Below, piece after piece: positions 22,601 through 36,700 of a DNA stretch of 64,000 nt. The notes below the pieces were generated by a model. That model saw only the letters and a program-made list of their open reading frames with translations. It was not told the origin of the DNA and did not search any database. Every line of letters begins with the position of its first letter. Positions within the stretch are counted from its first letter, which is position 1. Source of the stretch: Stichopus chloronotus (taxonomy: Eukaryota; Echinodermata; Holothuroidea; Aspidochirotida; Stichopodidae); contig CM037829.1 in NCBI GenBank assembly GCA_021234535.1, positions 31,716,962 to 31,780,961 on the forward strand, read 5' to 3'. Made by a program: the position numbers and the translations under genes.

Positions 22601-25568
22601 TCCTTCACGGAGTCAATAGATTAATCTACAAGCGCTCTATTACAAAAATATCACATCTTCGTTAAATTTACTTGGCATCGTTTAGTGTTTGCCTCTGATT
22701 TCCTTCATTCTGTGCTTTAAAAAGAAGGATACACTGTATCCAGAAATAAAAAATAATATACACAAAAACATGAGTGTTACTAAAACAACATGTTCATCTG
22801 CCCAATAATCAGCTTTCCATACTTTTTGAAGTCTAACTTCCCATACTCAATTTTTACGGTCTTGTTTTTGAACAAGACTCATTCATGCATTGGGTCGGCA
22901 AAATGGAATTACGTAAGTTAAATGTCCTTCGGATACATTCTAACAAGCATCAATATTTGACCCACAGCTACTGCACTGATAATGCAGTAATGGCTTCAAT
23001 CCCTTCCCATTACATAACAATGCAACTTCACCTTGATATACAAAGTAACCAATTTAATACAGAGCTGTGCAAAGCTCACAAGCATTTGAGAAAAGATTTA
23101 ATGGACATCCTTTCCCCACAAAAGCCCAGAAGGAATCCCTTTGGCCCTACAACTGTTAACAACAACAAGCTCTATGTTTGGTCATGTATGCAGCAAATAT
23201 GGTAAGTATTATACACAATATGTTAAATATTATACACAAGAATGAAACATGATTTGTGTTGAATGGACATACTTGTAGACAGGTGGGTGATGCATTATGG
23301 GTCATCGAACCTAATAATCAGAAGAAGCTCATGTTGACCGATTCAGTTCCTTCATGCTCTTATGTAAGAATCAGGCAATTTTTTTAGCAGCAATCAGTGG
23401 ATGAAGAGGTTGCTTCAGGAAATTCTGCTATTTCAATTGAATATGAGAGCTGTGCAGAAAAATGCTGAAATGGTACAACATATTAGCTGTAATATATTAC
23501 CTGGAATATGAATTGAAAAGCTGTTGTCATATTTTGCCACAGAATGTCAAATATGTTATGGCCACTACAAAAAAAAAACGTTGTTTAAGGACCACTTTTG
23601 CAGACACGAGCATTCATATCCGTTCCCATTGGTATGTTCGACTTCAAGTAACGGTGACTGATGGCAAGGATTTCTTGGAGAATCTGAACTTTTTAGGACC
23701 AACAAAAAACGTCAACACATCATCTATGTTCAAACATCTGGAAGATGAATGCATTGTTCTCTTTTGGATTTTGTGAAAGGAGATCTTTCCCCCCCCCCCC
23801 TTCTTCCTCTACCCCGAAACACGGACAAAGAGCAAAGATAAACAGTCAGGCGATTGCCAGTACAACTCATAATCCAGCTTTACACTTTTGTATATACCCA
23901 GCAATAACATGCTGCACTTATGGCAGTGGCTAAACAGGCCAGTGTTTCCATACATCAATGGAGTCATGACCGATTTGTGCAAAGCAATGGGCCCCCATGG
24001 TGCCCCAGTTACATCAGCTCATCCGACGTACGTAACTTTGTGTAGATACCCTGTGTACAATTACCAAGAATGAAAATGTCTTGCTCATACACTTGGTAGA
24101 GATGATATTAGATCTCAGAAAGGATGCAAATGGATAAATAAAACATCTGAAAAGCAGATGAAACATTATAAATTGGCTTAATAATTTTAATTTACAGCAT
24201 AGAGTAGCCACACAGAGGCAAATGTGAGGGAAGAGAAATAAACCTGAGTTTAGGAATCGAATCTCTGACACGACATTTCTCACGTTCACTGAAGTAGATG
24301 ACTATTGGCGCTTAACTAAAATGATCAGCTCACATACTGCAACAACCTTCAATTTACTTGTAACCATGGAAACCATTGTTTTCTGAGCTGAACAGAGTGC
24401 AGCGAGTATTTCAAAGATTAGGACAATAACACAAACAGGTGTCACAGGAGCAGACACAAAGACAAAATCCTCCATTGTTAAACATTAATTCTGGACACCC
24501 ATTTAAAAAATGATCCTTCTTCCATGTCATTGTACGTCAATTTTAATGTCACAGTCACATAGTGTACTAGCCATGAGCACTGCACTTTTCTTTACAGCCG
24601 CTGGCAGGTTGCGACCATTCTGAAATGTGCCACGCTGATGAACCTGCTATACCAATCAGGAAGTCCCGGGGTATCCTCTCTGCATCAATCAGATACAGGT
24701 TGTGGGCTAACGCTTTGCAAAAGGAACTAAACGGCTACTTCTCGTTGGCATATCCTGTTCAGATCACCTCGCCTGCTGAGTTACCTGGAGAGAAAAGGAA
24801 AAAAAAAACAGAAGAGTTTTAATCAAATGAATTTCATGTATTCCTGAAATGAAGTTATTGAATGATCTTTTGAAATTTATCAAAATTTTATCAAAAATGG
24901 CAGTTGGTCATTCATAGGAATAATGCCTTCAAATGGGGTCTAATGTGGATGGAAGCTAACATTATGACTACTGGAAATTGGTGATGTTGCTGAATCACGT
25001 TTAAAAGAGTATATCATACAGTATATGTTGAGTCTGTCTTAGACGAAGGGTTGTATTTATTGTCAGTGCTATTTTTGTCAAGTGTGATCAGTGAACTGCT
25101 TATTTTATCTTTGATAATAACAAAGACATACAGTCTATTGTGAATGTGAGTTTGCCAGAATGGGGTAATAAAACAAACAGCAGTTACAATCAACCATTGT
25201 ACACTACTGTACGCTGCTCCCTCAAAACTTCTACATGACTGCTAGGTACTATATCTCCAAATACAGTCAAAGAACCAAAAGGAATGCCTCCAAGAGATCT
25301 TCAGTCTGTTGACCTCTAAACCAACATACAATCACACATTCTGAGTCCCAGCTATGGAAAAAGTTCTTTAAGTCCAAAAGTTGGGCACAAGAATGATAGC
25401 CACGAATACTGGGGAAACAGATTTGTCACGGAAAAATCACTGAAAAATTCAACTTTGGAGTCAAGCCTATGATAGCACTGAAAAAACAATTTCTACTTGC
25501 TGTAAACATTATATCTAATCCTTCGCATGCTTTGCCACTATAACACACAGGTGTTCAAACAGAATGCA

Positions 25569-25935
25569 AGAACTTCTGTCACAGCATCTGAAAGTGACAT
25601 TCTGCTACTTCTGTCACAGGGTTTAAAGAGTGACATTCTCATATCACTGATGCAGAATTTGAACAGTGACATCCTCCTACATCTGTCACAGCATCTGAAA
25701 GTGACATTCTGCTACTTCTGTCACAGGGTTTAAAGAGTGACATTCTCATATCACTGATGCAGAATTTGAACAGTGACATCCTCCTACATCTGTCACAGCA
25801 TTAAAAAACTTACATTCTCCTGTTTCTGTCACAGGATTTGGTGAGAGACATCCTCCATATTTCCGCCAACATTTTATCAGTGACATTTTCTTTCTATCAC
25901 AGCATTTGCAGAGGGATACTCTCCTATTTTTATCT
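25569..25935. repeat. Minisatellite of ~36-bp monomers with a 107-bp higher-order unit
   Basis: About ten monomers of the type CTACTTCTGTCACAG followed by ~10 variable bases and GTGACATTCT. A block of three monomers (35+36+36 = 107 bp) is repeated almost perfectly (CATCTG at 25585 and again at 25692). Monomers downstream of 25800 decay. It sits about 1.4 kb beyond the putative poly(A) site of SLC26A11 copy A. Confidence 0.85.
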
Positions 25936-26359
25936 CCATTCTCGATGCAGTGCTCATTAATTACAAAGTCATGCCAGGTTTCCTTTAGGAAACATTGTGT
26001 TTGACAGGTGGACAGATTTACACCTTGAAATAAACCTTCTGTCTCTGTCAAAAGACTTTCTGAAGCTCAAGAAGTTACACCAAAAGATCAAACATGAAGT
26101 CAGTCCATGATCCCTAAATATCCTGCAACAAATACAATGGGATTTTCGTACTAACTGCAGTGAAGTTACAACGTATGAACTGTATGGAAGCTTTGGTCAT
26201 TTACATATTTATTGTGTTTACAAAAGTCTGTGATTTCACCCCTCTGGATCCGCAACAACCATTGCCCTTCACCAAATACACAAGAGGTTCTTGCAATCAC
26301 TGTACAGTACTTAAACTACAAACTAGTTGGATGAAGTGTTTACAGTATATTACGTCATT

Positions 26360-26530
26360 TGACTCCTGTTGACCTCCACCGACCTTTGACCTCCAGTAAA
26401 AACAATGCGTCTTGTAGTCACGTGGTACATCTACATTCCAAATATGGGGTCAGTTAATAGTTTAATCTCTTGAAACATCATGATTACAAGCAGGGCATCA
26501 TAAATGCACACATACAAACCTACAACAACT
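26360..26530. repeat. Dispersed repeat rich in TGACCTTTGACCTC motifs, copy 2
   Basis: GACCTTTGACCTCC at about 26381, CCAAATATGGGGTCAGTTA, CATCATGATTACAAGCA and AAATGCACACATACAAACC follow the same order as at 16740-17300. Ends not resolved. Confidence 0.5.
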
Positions 26531-27280
26531 TCTCATTTTTTTATTCAATTGAACCGTCCTCAGGGTGTCCAAGAAAAACAAACAAACAGAAAATAAAGCG
26601 ACTTAGATGGACTGAATTGTGCCCCAACTTCACTGAACAAGTTAACCCAGGGTTTAGCTTTTAAATGAACATGCAATTAGTAGCGATACTAATGAACGCT
26701 TTCCTCTTGTTTCTAAGCTGCTACTAAGTATGAGGTTGCTTGGGCAAAACTAAGTGCAAAACCTTTCAAGGATATGGTGAGGTTATCTCTACTGTTACAG
26801 AAATCACCCTGTAAAATTCTCTCAGGGATTCACACATCTGCAATCAACTGCGTGGATTAAAGCACACAAATTCATAGCTAGTCTTTCTTTGCAACAGGCA
26901 GTGTAGATTCGTGAGTCTTCCCTACACAGTAACAAATTAACGGCAATATTTCACTCCTGCTGACCTCATATATCTTAACTCTTGATTTTATTGTCAGGAG
27001 TAATCACCCAAAAATAATGTCTCTCCTCTTGATGCGTGGTCCGGTGTGTATGACGCCACTGCTCATATGTACACTATGGCGCAATCCTTCTGTACATGGT
27101 ATGTATTTTGATAAATACTTAACACTGAAGTGGTGCTCACTAGGGATAATATACTCAAGGGATGCACATTCAGTCTTGCAACACATTTTTGCACTTTATT
27201 CAAGGTCCCTGCACCTCCTTGGGAACAAATTTTCATGACTTTTCATGGGTCAAATTAAGAACTTCCATGACCTACCTCCT

Positions 27281-27286
27281 TTTATT
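27281..27286 (-). terminator. Candidate polyadenylation signal for SLC26A11 copy A
   Basis: AATAAA on the minus strand, about 270 bp downstream of the stop codon. A second AATAAA is at 27195-27200. No transcript evidence is available, so either or neither may be used. Confidence 0.4.
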
Positions 27287-27558
27287 TCTTACATAAAGTT
27301 TTCAACTATGACAGCAAAAAGTCAAAGCAATATGAGGTGAAAAGACGAATAAATTTTAATGTCGCAAGTGAGAAATCCTTTCCATATTACGAGTGAGAAA
27401 GAATGTCACTTTGTGAAAACATCCACAACTTTGCAGGACTTCACACCGTATTTCTGCATTTCAAATCTTTTCCTGGACATTGAAATAATTTTTTTAAGCT
27501 GAAACAGGAAGTTACTTGTGTTTCTGATGTTGCACAGGTAAATGTGCAGTATAAGCAA

Positions 27559-27756
27559 TCATATGTTAACAATCACTTCAACATGCATTACCTGCACACT
27601 TTCATTTGGATAGGTTCTAATACAACAGTCGAAATATGATGCGGTGTTAAAGTGCGACTGACCTATTTCAGAAAGACATTGAACCGCATCAGCGATGGAT
27701 GGATAAATCTCCAGGCCAGGGATCTGAGCGCGATGCAACATATCATGAATTTCAAG
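27559..27756 (-). CDS. SLC26A11: SLC26A11 copy A, last coding exon
   Basis: Encodes LEIHDMLHRAQIPGLEIYPS, then IADAVQCLSEIG (the last STAS helix), and about 33 further residues to TGA at 27559-27561. A possible internal donor, CAG/GTAATG near 27592, could instead splice to a further exon, so the final 11 residues are less certain. The predicted C-terminus IVNI would fit a class II PDZ-type ligand, which is speculative. A minus-strand AATAAA lies about 270 bp downstream. Confidence 0.8.
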   Translation of the reverse strand, partial: LEIHDMLHRAQIPGLEIYPSIADAVQCLSEIGQSHFNTASYFDCCIRTYPNESVQVMHVEVIVNI

Positions 27757-30700
27757 CTGTAAATGAAACAAAAACAACCAACACACCACCAATGTGAGGA
27801 GATAAGACACTGGAAAATAAATATAAACTCTTCCTACTGCTGAAATCGCTCACAATCACAGAGAACAAAGGAAGTTTTGGTCTGATGTGATGCATGGTAG
27901 AAACACTTGGATCAAGTGAGTTTTGATCTGATGTGATGCATGGTAGAAACACTTGGATCAAGTGAGTTTTGATCTGATGTGATGCATGGTAGAAACACTT
28001 GGATCTAAAATTTCATAGATATATGATCAAATGTTTATATCTAAGGCAAACAAAATACTTGAACGTCAGCACGAAATCTAGCACAAACAGAACTTACTGT
28101 AACATTTACTAAGAGGAGTTTGACTCCGGCACCAGAGAAGTCCTGTATCGCATCTGAAAGGCACTGTCGAACAATAGAAAATTGTGTAGCTTCAATATTA
28201 AAAAAATAAAAAAACAGGAATACATTTTGAACAAATCAGTAGCAAATGACGGTTGATTACAAGGTAAGGAGGTTTGGCAAATTTTGCACAGATTAATAAC
28301 TTAATGTAGGATGTAACACTTGTGGAGCAATTGCTCCTGACGAGTGTATCTCTGAACACAAAAGCACTTGGTTAATTTTCGGCAAAATTTTTTCTTTGTA
28401 TTTACCATCTTACTGGATATTTGCATCAAGTATATTGCAAAGCTTCTCTGGCAGACAAATGTCTCTAGTCCTGGCCATCCGTACAGTCAAAAAGGAAAGA
28501 AAATACGTCCATGTGGTCCTGTACTTGTAACCTATGGGAATCTGTAGCAGTGACTCACTAAACCGGTTTTTCGAACTTCATCGGCATGCGTTACATGAAG
28601 ACACATCTAGCTATCCTACGCCATAGTGAACAGATAACAGAGTCAGAATTGACTAGCATGATGTATGCATTATGGTTTGGAAGATGTGCTCGGTAATTTC
28701 TCATTAGTCTGACACTATCAATGGTGAGAGTAAATAAAGCAGTTTCAGAGTGACAAAACTTCCACTAAATCAAGAGGATCATCAGCCGGGGAGGGAATAA
28801 CTGATGGCATCTATGGCAAGAAGCTGTCATATAAGACGCAAATTCAGCTTTAAGTTTTGAGTACAGGTTTCTTCTATTCCAAGAAACCATTTTAAACCCC
28901 CCCCCCCGCCCTTTTAAAGATGCAATCGTCTTAGAGGGCTTGACACTCATCTCTACACAAAGTCTCACTTCCCAAGGTACAACTGAAGAAAAATCCAACA
29001 GTGTCTTCTGAAGTACCTGACCAGCAACATGCACTTCTCAAAGCGAGTGAAGCTCACATAAATGGCCGACGCGGGAAGGAAGACCACCACTTACCTCTAT
29101 AAAAGTGTAATCGACTTCAGTTATTTTTGTGAAATCAAAGATCACATGTTGCTGACGATAGTCAGACTCCCTGATCTCATTCAACTTATCCATCAGATAC
29201 TCGGCAGCTGGGTAACGGACTGATCTGTCGGCTTGGACAATTAATGCAGGGCATCTTTCCACCTATAACAAAGGATACAACAGGACTTAAGTTTCACTAG
29301 TTACAGGTTGCTTTAAAGTCAGATTAAGCATTCTACCCTGAGCCATTTATAAAGCAATATCCAGCTTCTGTGATATTTTATTTAACTCTAATTAATATCC
29401 CAACAACCAACCTTTGAAGTCACTTTATACCTTGTTAAACCAAGGAGGTTCTAAGGAACTTAGAACCTCCTTGGTTAAACATTGCCAACTACTAGAGTTC
29501 AAGTTTGTGAACAAAAAACTTCCTCATCAAACACTTCCACTTTTGTTTCACGGAATTGTGCATGATTGCACTGGAGTGTTTTACGTCCATACAATCTATC
29601 ACTTGTCATGATATCAAACAACAAATTTATGTCCATACTTTCTGTCGCATGTTATGATATCTAACATACATCTGTTGCAAAAATTTGCGCTATCTATGAA
29701 CAAATTACAGTTTCGGATTTCCAGATTTAAGTCAGACTTACTTCGAGGTAATCTTTATGAATTCTATGAAGAAGGGACATGTTGCCACACACATGCAGAT
29801 CATTTGGTCGACTTTAGTGAACACTTAACTTTTAAACACAGAGACGAAGTACATGATGTAATGAGTAATGACTTCTCCTTGGCCTACTATACCTGTATCA
29901 GTGGTGTACTTCTGTCTTTAGGAAGAAAAGGACTTTCTTCATCTGGTACCATGGACGAATTAAGAGACTTCAGTGATGGACGAGCCACGGGGTATTGGAG
30001 GATAGCTAGGTCAACTAACACACCAATGATAGTCCCAAACTGAACTCCCAATAGTAAGGAAAATATAAAGGTTGAGCATAATGGTATCAGATCTATTTCT
30101 AGGGAAAAATAGAAGAAAAAGGTTTGTCTGAAATGATGCATTTAGAGCCTGAATAATTTGACACTATGTGTATTTCTACTGTCAAGCGATGTTTTCTCAT
30201 CTCAATAAGGGATTTACTTTCTGGTACCTGTTCTCACTGATATCACAGCGAATTTGACTTTCTTGTCTCCACAAATCTACACACCAAATATTCCCCTCAA
30301 AGTGTATTCACAAGTTATGGTTCTTTTAGTGATACCAAAACTCACCTGGCATGATTTTATGAATGACTCACTTACCTATCTCCACACAGGAAGTGCACCC
30401 CCATCTAACATGACAAGAGTGCTGGTAAACTTTTACTTCTGCCTCAGATCCTGTCTGGCCTAAGCCAGACTATTGCCTCCTTCTCCTTTTCATGAAGCCA
30501 TGGTTTAACCTGGTGTGTTTATAGCAGATGGCTCACTAATGAGACATGCAGGCCACCGAAATAAATACCTTTTACTTGGTCTGGCAACATTTTGTGACAT
30601 AAACCTCTCACGTCAATAGCAATGAAAACTTAAAATGATTTGACGGTCATATGAATGCAACGATCAAATGGTTTGACCCACTGTCATTGTGACGCTTGAT

Positions 30701-33700
30701 TCTAGAGGACTTTTAACTACAAACCTCTTTGCGATCAGCTTTTTAAAAGTGCCACATCTTGAAATTCCCTTTAAATGATTCGTAATTAATTCTGTAAAAT
30801 GATGAAAATACAACAAAAAAATCACTTACTGTGTACTCTCCAGAGGGTGAAAAATATCTTCAAGTTGAACATTTTGAGGACAGCGACAATTATCATCGCT
30901 GCCAGAGCGGATTTTGGAATGTACTGGAATGCTGGTGTGAGACACCCAAGTGCAATAAGTACTAATGATCCTGTGACCACTCCACCTAGTGGTGTTTTCA
31001 CTCCTGATTGTGAATTAATCGCAGTCCTGAAATGCAACATCCAAGAATTACATTTATTTAGATTCAATAGGACACCAAAGTTTCGGAGGGAAGGACAGCT
31101 GGGCAAGGAGAACTTGGCAACAAAAGGTGAGTGAGTGGGAACCATTTTGAAAATACAAATATCTTTTTTCATCTTCTGGATAAAGGCTCAACATGGTGTT
31201 GAGTCCTTGATGAGCCCATATGGGCTTCCTGATCTTCAAACTTTCAAACTTGTGTTATTGATGATCTAAGTAGACTGCTTAACTTCAAGAAATAAGAGGG
31301 CAATCCACAGAGTTGCATCTCATCAATATCGTTGTCCATAATCATTCACTCTTTTATATGTATGTATTATAGTAGATTGAGAGTTTGATTGACTGCCACG
31401 TGCTTTACCTTATACACAGTACATAAGTACACGTAGCTAGGCCCAGCACGCGCAGCAAGTGTTGTCAAAGCACATATTCCCATGCAGATCGCGTGTTGGT
31501 CAAAGTATTCCTTTCATTTTGTTTATTTCTCAAATCAGCATGCCGCCACTCTGGAGGTTTTGTAGTAGTTCTGAGAAACCCGTCCCAATCATTTGCATAA
31601 CTTAATTTTTTTTCCTGCCAAAATGTACTGTCAACCATTCAATTCCTTGAACATGTAACAGTAAAAACATACTGAGTAGGGGTACTACCAAAAGCATGGA
31701 AAATGACATTGTTATCACATATAATTGCTCAGTACAAACATGGTTGCATAAGTTGAAATATTAGTTCACATTGTATGGAAAAGCAAAGATCTAATAAGTT
31801 ATGTTGCACCTTGTGCTAACAGAACCTACGATGCTGTATTATGTACCCTATTGACCTACAATGTCGCTGAGTGGGTGAACCCTGCATATCATAATCAGGT
31901 GCCTAACGACAAAGTTTGAAGTTCATTAGACTTACTGTCTAATGGGAAATTACGACACACTTTTCCAAAGCCTTTGCCGATTAAAGATTTGACCTGTGAC
32001 CTGTGACCTTAAATTTTGACAAGAGATACAACTTCAGACCATGGGTCACCAGTCTACCAACTTTGACCCTCATAGGCTTTACGGTCTATGAGGAGTTGTG
32101 GACACAAACTTTTGAAATTGAAATATTTTTCGCACACACACCCAGACACACACACACATCTTCACGCATTTTGATCCCTACCCTAATGGGGGTCTCAGGT
32201 CACCTTAAGTACCATACCAGGTTGGACCCACCATGTCTCATATATTAATCGTACATAATAGATATCCAGTACATTACATGTATAGGGATGAGATAATAAG
32301 TATAATCAAATGCTAACTGAAAAAGGTGTACATTTTCATGAAACTCTAACACTTTAATGTCAAAGAGGTATCATCAATGTCAAAAAAGTTTACTAACACC
32401 CACCTGGATATGTGACTGATATTACTAATTAAAATTCAAGGTGAAGTAGAGTGGTATGCTGGTATCCTGATAAGGCACTATCACATACTATTGATTTACG
32501 TACCGAGAGAAGCTTCCAGTGACAGGGTATGAGGAGAAGAACGATCCTGCAATGTTGCAAAGACCTGTGTGTAAAATGACAAGAAAACAGCTTGAATCTG
32601 AGAGGCAAGCAACAAAGGCATGATCTACAGTAAACAGTCAAACAGTCCTTTCATGTGATCTTTCTTTTATTTATCTGTCTCTAAGACAGTTGTCGGTGTT
32701 GTTAACTTATTCTTTTATCAAGTCTTGACTAATTTATGAATCTTCTTTGGCATGATACTAAGAGGAAATAATATGAATTATCTTTGTTTACTTGAAGACA
32801 CCTGATGAAGCCCTTGCACAATCACTGGGGCATGAATCTTTGTGGGGTACAGGAATGCATCAATGAGAACAAAATACTTGCATACTTGAAATAAATAGGC
32901 AGTGCTAGGGATAGATTTTACTGATGCCGAAAACTCTGGAGGTATGGCATACAGAAGCTCAGATATTTAAACACACTGTCTACGTTCAGCTAATGCCTTA
33001 CACACATTGCTGCCGTGCCCATATACAGAAGACTCAAAATGTCAGTGAAAGACGTGAGAGGATCGAACCATAGACATTCACATTTGACGATCTTTCTCAT
33101 CTTTTGTACCTGAAGTTTGAAGAGAGATAAGGTTAGAAACTTACCTACAGCTACCATTTCTTGATTTGGTTCAGTTTTATAGCCGTTCTGTCGAGCTGAT
33201 GAAAGAAAGGTTTACACTGATTATTTCCTGCTACAAGTCAATTCAAACATTAACTCTGGATAAAGCAGTGGTTTAAAGGATGCATTTAGAGGGGGGTTAA
33301 TGCAGCAAAACTCAACTCCCTCCTTAAATCAAAGAGGAATTTGTAAAAGATTAGAAGAGTATCGATGGTGCAGTAGCTTGTACATGAAACTACACTTTCT
33401 GGTGAGGTTAAAGATAGGAACGCCACCCACACCATGTTTTAGTAAAGTGTTTTGTCCCACAAACTCAACTATGCATACATATTCACACTCCTGCGTGACG
33501 AAAACAAGGTTATGGTTATCATCACAACCAACGGCTTGAAAAATTAGGATCAAACCAGCTGATACTGATGCCTCCTCCAGTAGGAACAAAGCCTTTCACA
33601 CATTTTTCCAACCACTGTGCTCAATTGCCAAACAATATTGTGCAGTGCTGATCGTGAAAGCTTACCGAAAGCTTTTCCAATCGCAATTAGCTCCAGGTAT

Positions 33701-36700
33701 GCGATCAGTGGCACAACGAGCAAGCCTATGTTAAACTCCTGTCAAGAAATGTGGAGAGAAGGAACGTCTGCAACGAGTTTTAAAAGTGTGCTTTAAAAAG
33801 AGTAACATAGAAATACAAACACATAAACTATATACATCATTGCGTGTGATCAGGCATCCTGATCACAAAAAAAACTTCATAGTAAAACATGAAACAAACC
33901 ATCACCATCTTCTCTCTGTGGTGTCTTTTATATCCCTGGATGTAGTGATGTGTAAGTCCTCTCGATGACATATCTGTTTGGTATTTGAGGATCAGCCATG
34001 TTATTCACAATTGGACATCACTACAGTCTTTAACCGAGGCAAAATTAGTTGGACATCAAAGTATACTACATAGAAGAATCCTAAAAATTCCGGCTCAGTG
34101 GAAAACCGCTTAAAGAGGGACCCATAAAGGGGATATTTTATTCAGATACTTTTTCAGATTTTATTCAGATACTAACTTTTCCTAAAGCTAAAATGAGAAT
34201 GTCCTTACTATGGATTATGAAAGCTCCAACTAACTATATCATGGATAGCCATACAATATCTATACATAATATAACACTTAATGGTTGTATGACAGTTCCT
34301 ACACAATGCTCAAACCCAGGTGATACTGACTGGCACTTCTTTGCAATGTGGGTAACCCTATCCTCTTAAACCTTAGTATCAATTTTCATGTTTTGTTTTT
34401 TTTGGCAAACTTTCAAAACAGTTCTTCATCAAGTACTACATGTTAGTTATTTGAAATATGGAGATTAAGCATTTAAGGATCACTAATAACTTGGGACCAA
34501 TTCTGTCCTATACTTCTCTGAAAGTTACTGTAGTTACCATACTTTTGTTCTTAAAAATATCACACACAGTCCAAGTATCAAATTCCCTTACAAGTCTGGA
34601 TCACATCCACAGCTTGTGCTTTGGATACTAGAAAAAAGTTGCTTCCAAATGACACTCTTGTGCTCTCACATTAAAAATTTACAAGGACTAATAGTAATGC
34701 ATGGCATGGCTGGGATAATGTATGGATAACATGGATATGATAGTCTATGGATAAGATGCGAAGGATATAGTTTATGCATAATACAGAATAGCGTAGAGGC
34801 TAGCATTGCTGATAATATAACTTTCACTCAGCATGTCATATTGCAATACGGAAAATGGTGCAACAATGCTGTGCAATGAGGCACTTTCTTGACTCTTTCA
34901 AAGTTGATAGGGGCATTGATGAAATTATTTGCATTCAACTGCACAAATGATTAAGCATGCCTGAGAGGTATCCTATCATACGTCACAACGAACATTGAAC
35001 GACCAACTTCGTTCATGTCCCCATGCTGATGAGTCACCGTGATCAGGTAAGAGACATACACACAGACAGACAGACTCTGAGAGAAACAGGCAGACAGTGA
35101 GACAGAGAAAGGGAGAATATGACACACACAAAGCATCCTTGGAACCAGGAGCAGCTGATACACTTACGGAAAGAATGTCCACAAAGGAGTGATCCCGAAA
35201 GTCTGGAAACTGCGGTCTTGGGACTCCTTCGTTCACTTTACCAGTTGTACTGATGTAACCCGTACACCCACTTGCCTCTAAAGACCAGGCTATCAGAGAA
35301 GTGCTGCCAATCACAATAGCATTTCTAGCTGTGAGAAAGAAAAATAAATAAAGTGTATCACTTTGATGAACAGCCAAATGGTGCTGTGGAGTTTCCCCAT
35401 TCTGCTTCAAAAGGAAGAGAAAGTTGTGTGCTCTCCCAAACTAGAGAAATTATTGTTCTAATTCAGCTATTACTTAAAAGTTAAAATGATTTCTGATATT
35501 GATCATGATGAAATGCAGTGAGCTGGGTATATTTAAAGAGTTGCCAAAATAATGTAAGAGGAATTTAAAGGACTTCAATAACACAGAGCATTTTAGAACT
35601 ACCCACTATGTATGAAATCAATAACGTGCAACAGATACCGTTACAACTCCAACAGGGAGAGGTTGAGATAAAACAACCACTCGTTACACCAGACTGAAAG
35701 GATCAAATACGACAAGCTGGTACTAAGTAAAACAGATGGCTTTCTCATGACTCTATAATAATCTACACTTGATTGAAAGCATTCTAACACAACCATTGGC
35801 ATTGTTTTGTTTTGTTTTTTTTGGTAGTGAAGTATGCTGTGAAAGACTTACTGAAAGACAATCAGGATCATACCTAGTCTTTGGGAGAGGATAAATCTGT
35901 TTTGTTCAAAGTTCTATTACAATTGCCACAAACCAACTTTTAACTACATTGAGGCAGTTTCTTTCACACTTGCAATCCCACTATTACCTTTTAGTCCAGT
36001 GGGTATGATGACATATTACCAGCAATTGAAATGCATGCTTAATGTGGAGAAATACATAGTATTAAAGCAGTCAACTGGGCAATCAAACTTTGGAAGCACT
36101 CCTCTTAAAGATCATAATGACCCTCAAACATCCAAATATGATTTTGTCCTTTTTCTTGAAAGTTTCTTCAAAAGACTCACAAATTTGCATTTTTCTCGCA
36201 AGTTGCAAGCATATGTACAATACAGATGTATGTCACACAAGACCAATGGTATCGTACATCCTCCACTTATTATCTCTTTTTGATTCAAAATAGAAGTGTA
36301 GGCTACACACAGGCTGGACTGTATAGCAATGTCATATTGTAACTGAGAATATGTAGGCTCTTACAAAAGAATGATGGTTTGTGGTTACCTGTCCCAATAA
36401 ACCAGAGTACCTTCCTGAGAACGGTTAGGTATCTTGGAGTATGTGAATCTTGCTTTGATATCCATAGCAGAGAATCTTTTTGCACTTTCTGAAGTGGAAA
36501 AAGGAAAGGTGAACAAAAGAAGCGGTCAAATAAGACAATTATGAAAAGAGGAAAAAAAAACAGACATTTCACTGTTACAAAAATAGAATATATGAATACC
36601 TGAAGGAATATGGTAGCTAAATTTTGTTTTTAAACAGTTTAATAATGAGAATTTCTTTCCCAATATTTGATAGGAAATTGACTACTGTGAAAGGTGGTAC

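Larger units (their letters stand above)
14573..27280. other. Intergenic region between SLC26A11 copies A and B
   Basis: About 12.7 kb. It must contain the promoter and probable non-coding first exon of copy B, which I could not place, and the 3' end of copy A. Short open frames here show no recognisable domain and no coherent splice pattern. It holds dispersed repeats (16740-17300, 19455-19600, 26360-26530), a 36-bp minisatellite (25569-25935), a poly-C run (23789-23800) and repeated CATGACTTTTC-type sequence at 22060-22310 that recurs at 27230-27280. Confidence 0.6.

Noticed and set aside
22885..23205. 106-codon plus-strand open frame and neighbours at 23462-23776 and 24625-24822
   Set aside because: No recognisable domains and no consistent splice linkage between them; probably chance frames in repeat-bearing intergenic DNA.
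25527..25733. Repeat peptide SDILLLLSQGLK in a plus frame as a possible leucine-rich protein
   Set aside because: Follows from the 36-bp minisatellite; the 35-bp monomers shift the frame and the array decays without a conserved reading frame.
29654..30043. 129-codon plus-strand open frame
   Set aside because: It overlaps copy A exon 11 on the opposite strand, and its C-terminal part is an antisense shadow of that exon.
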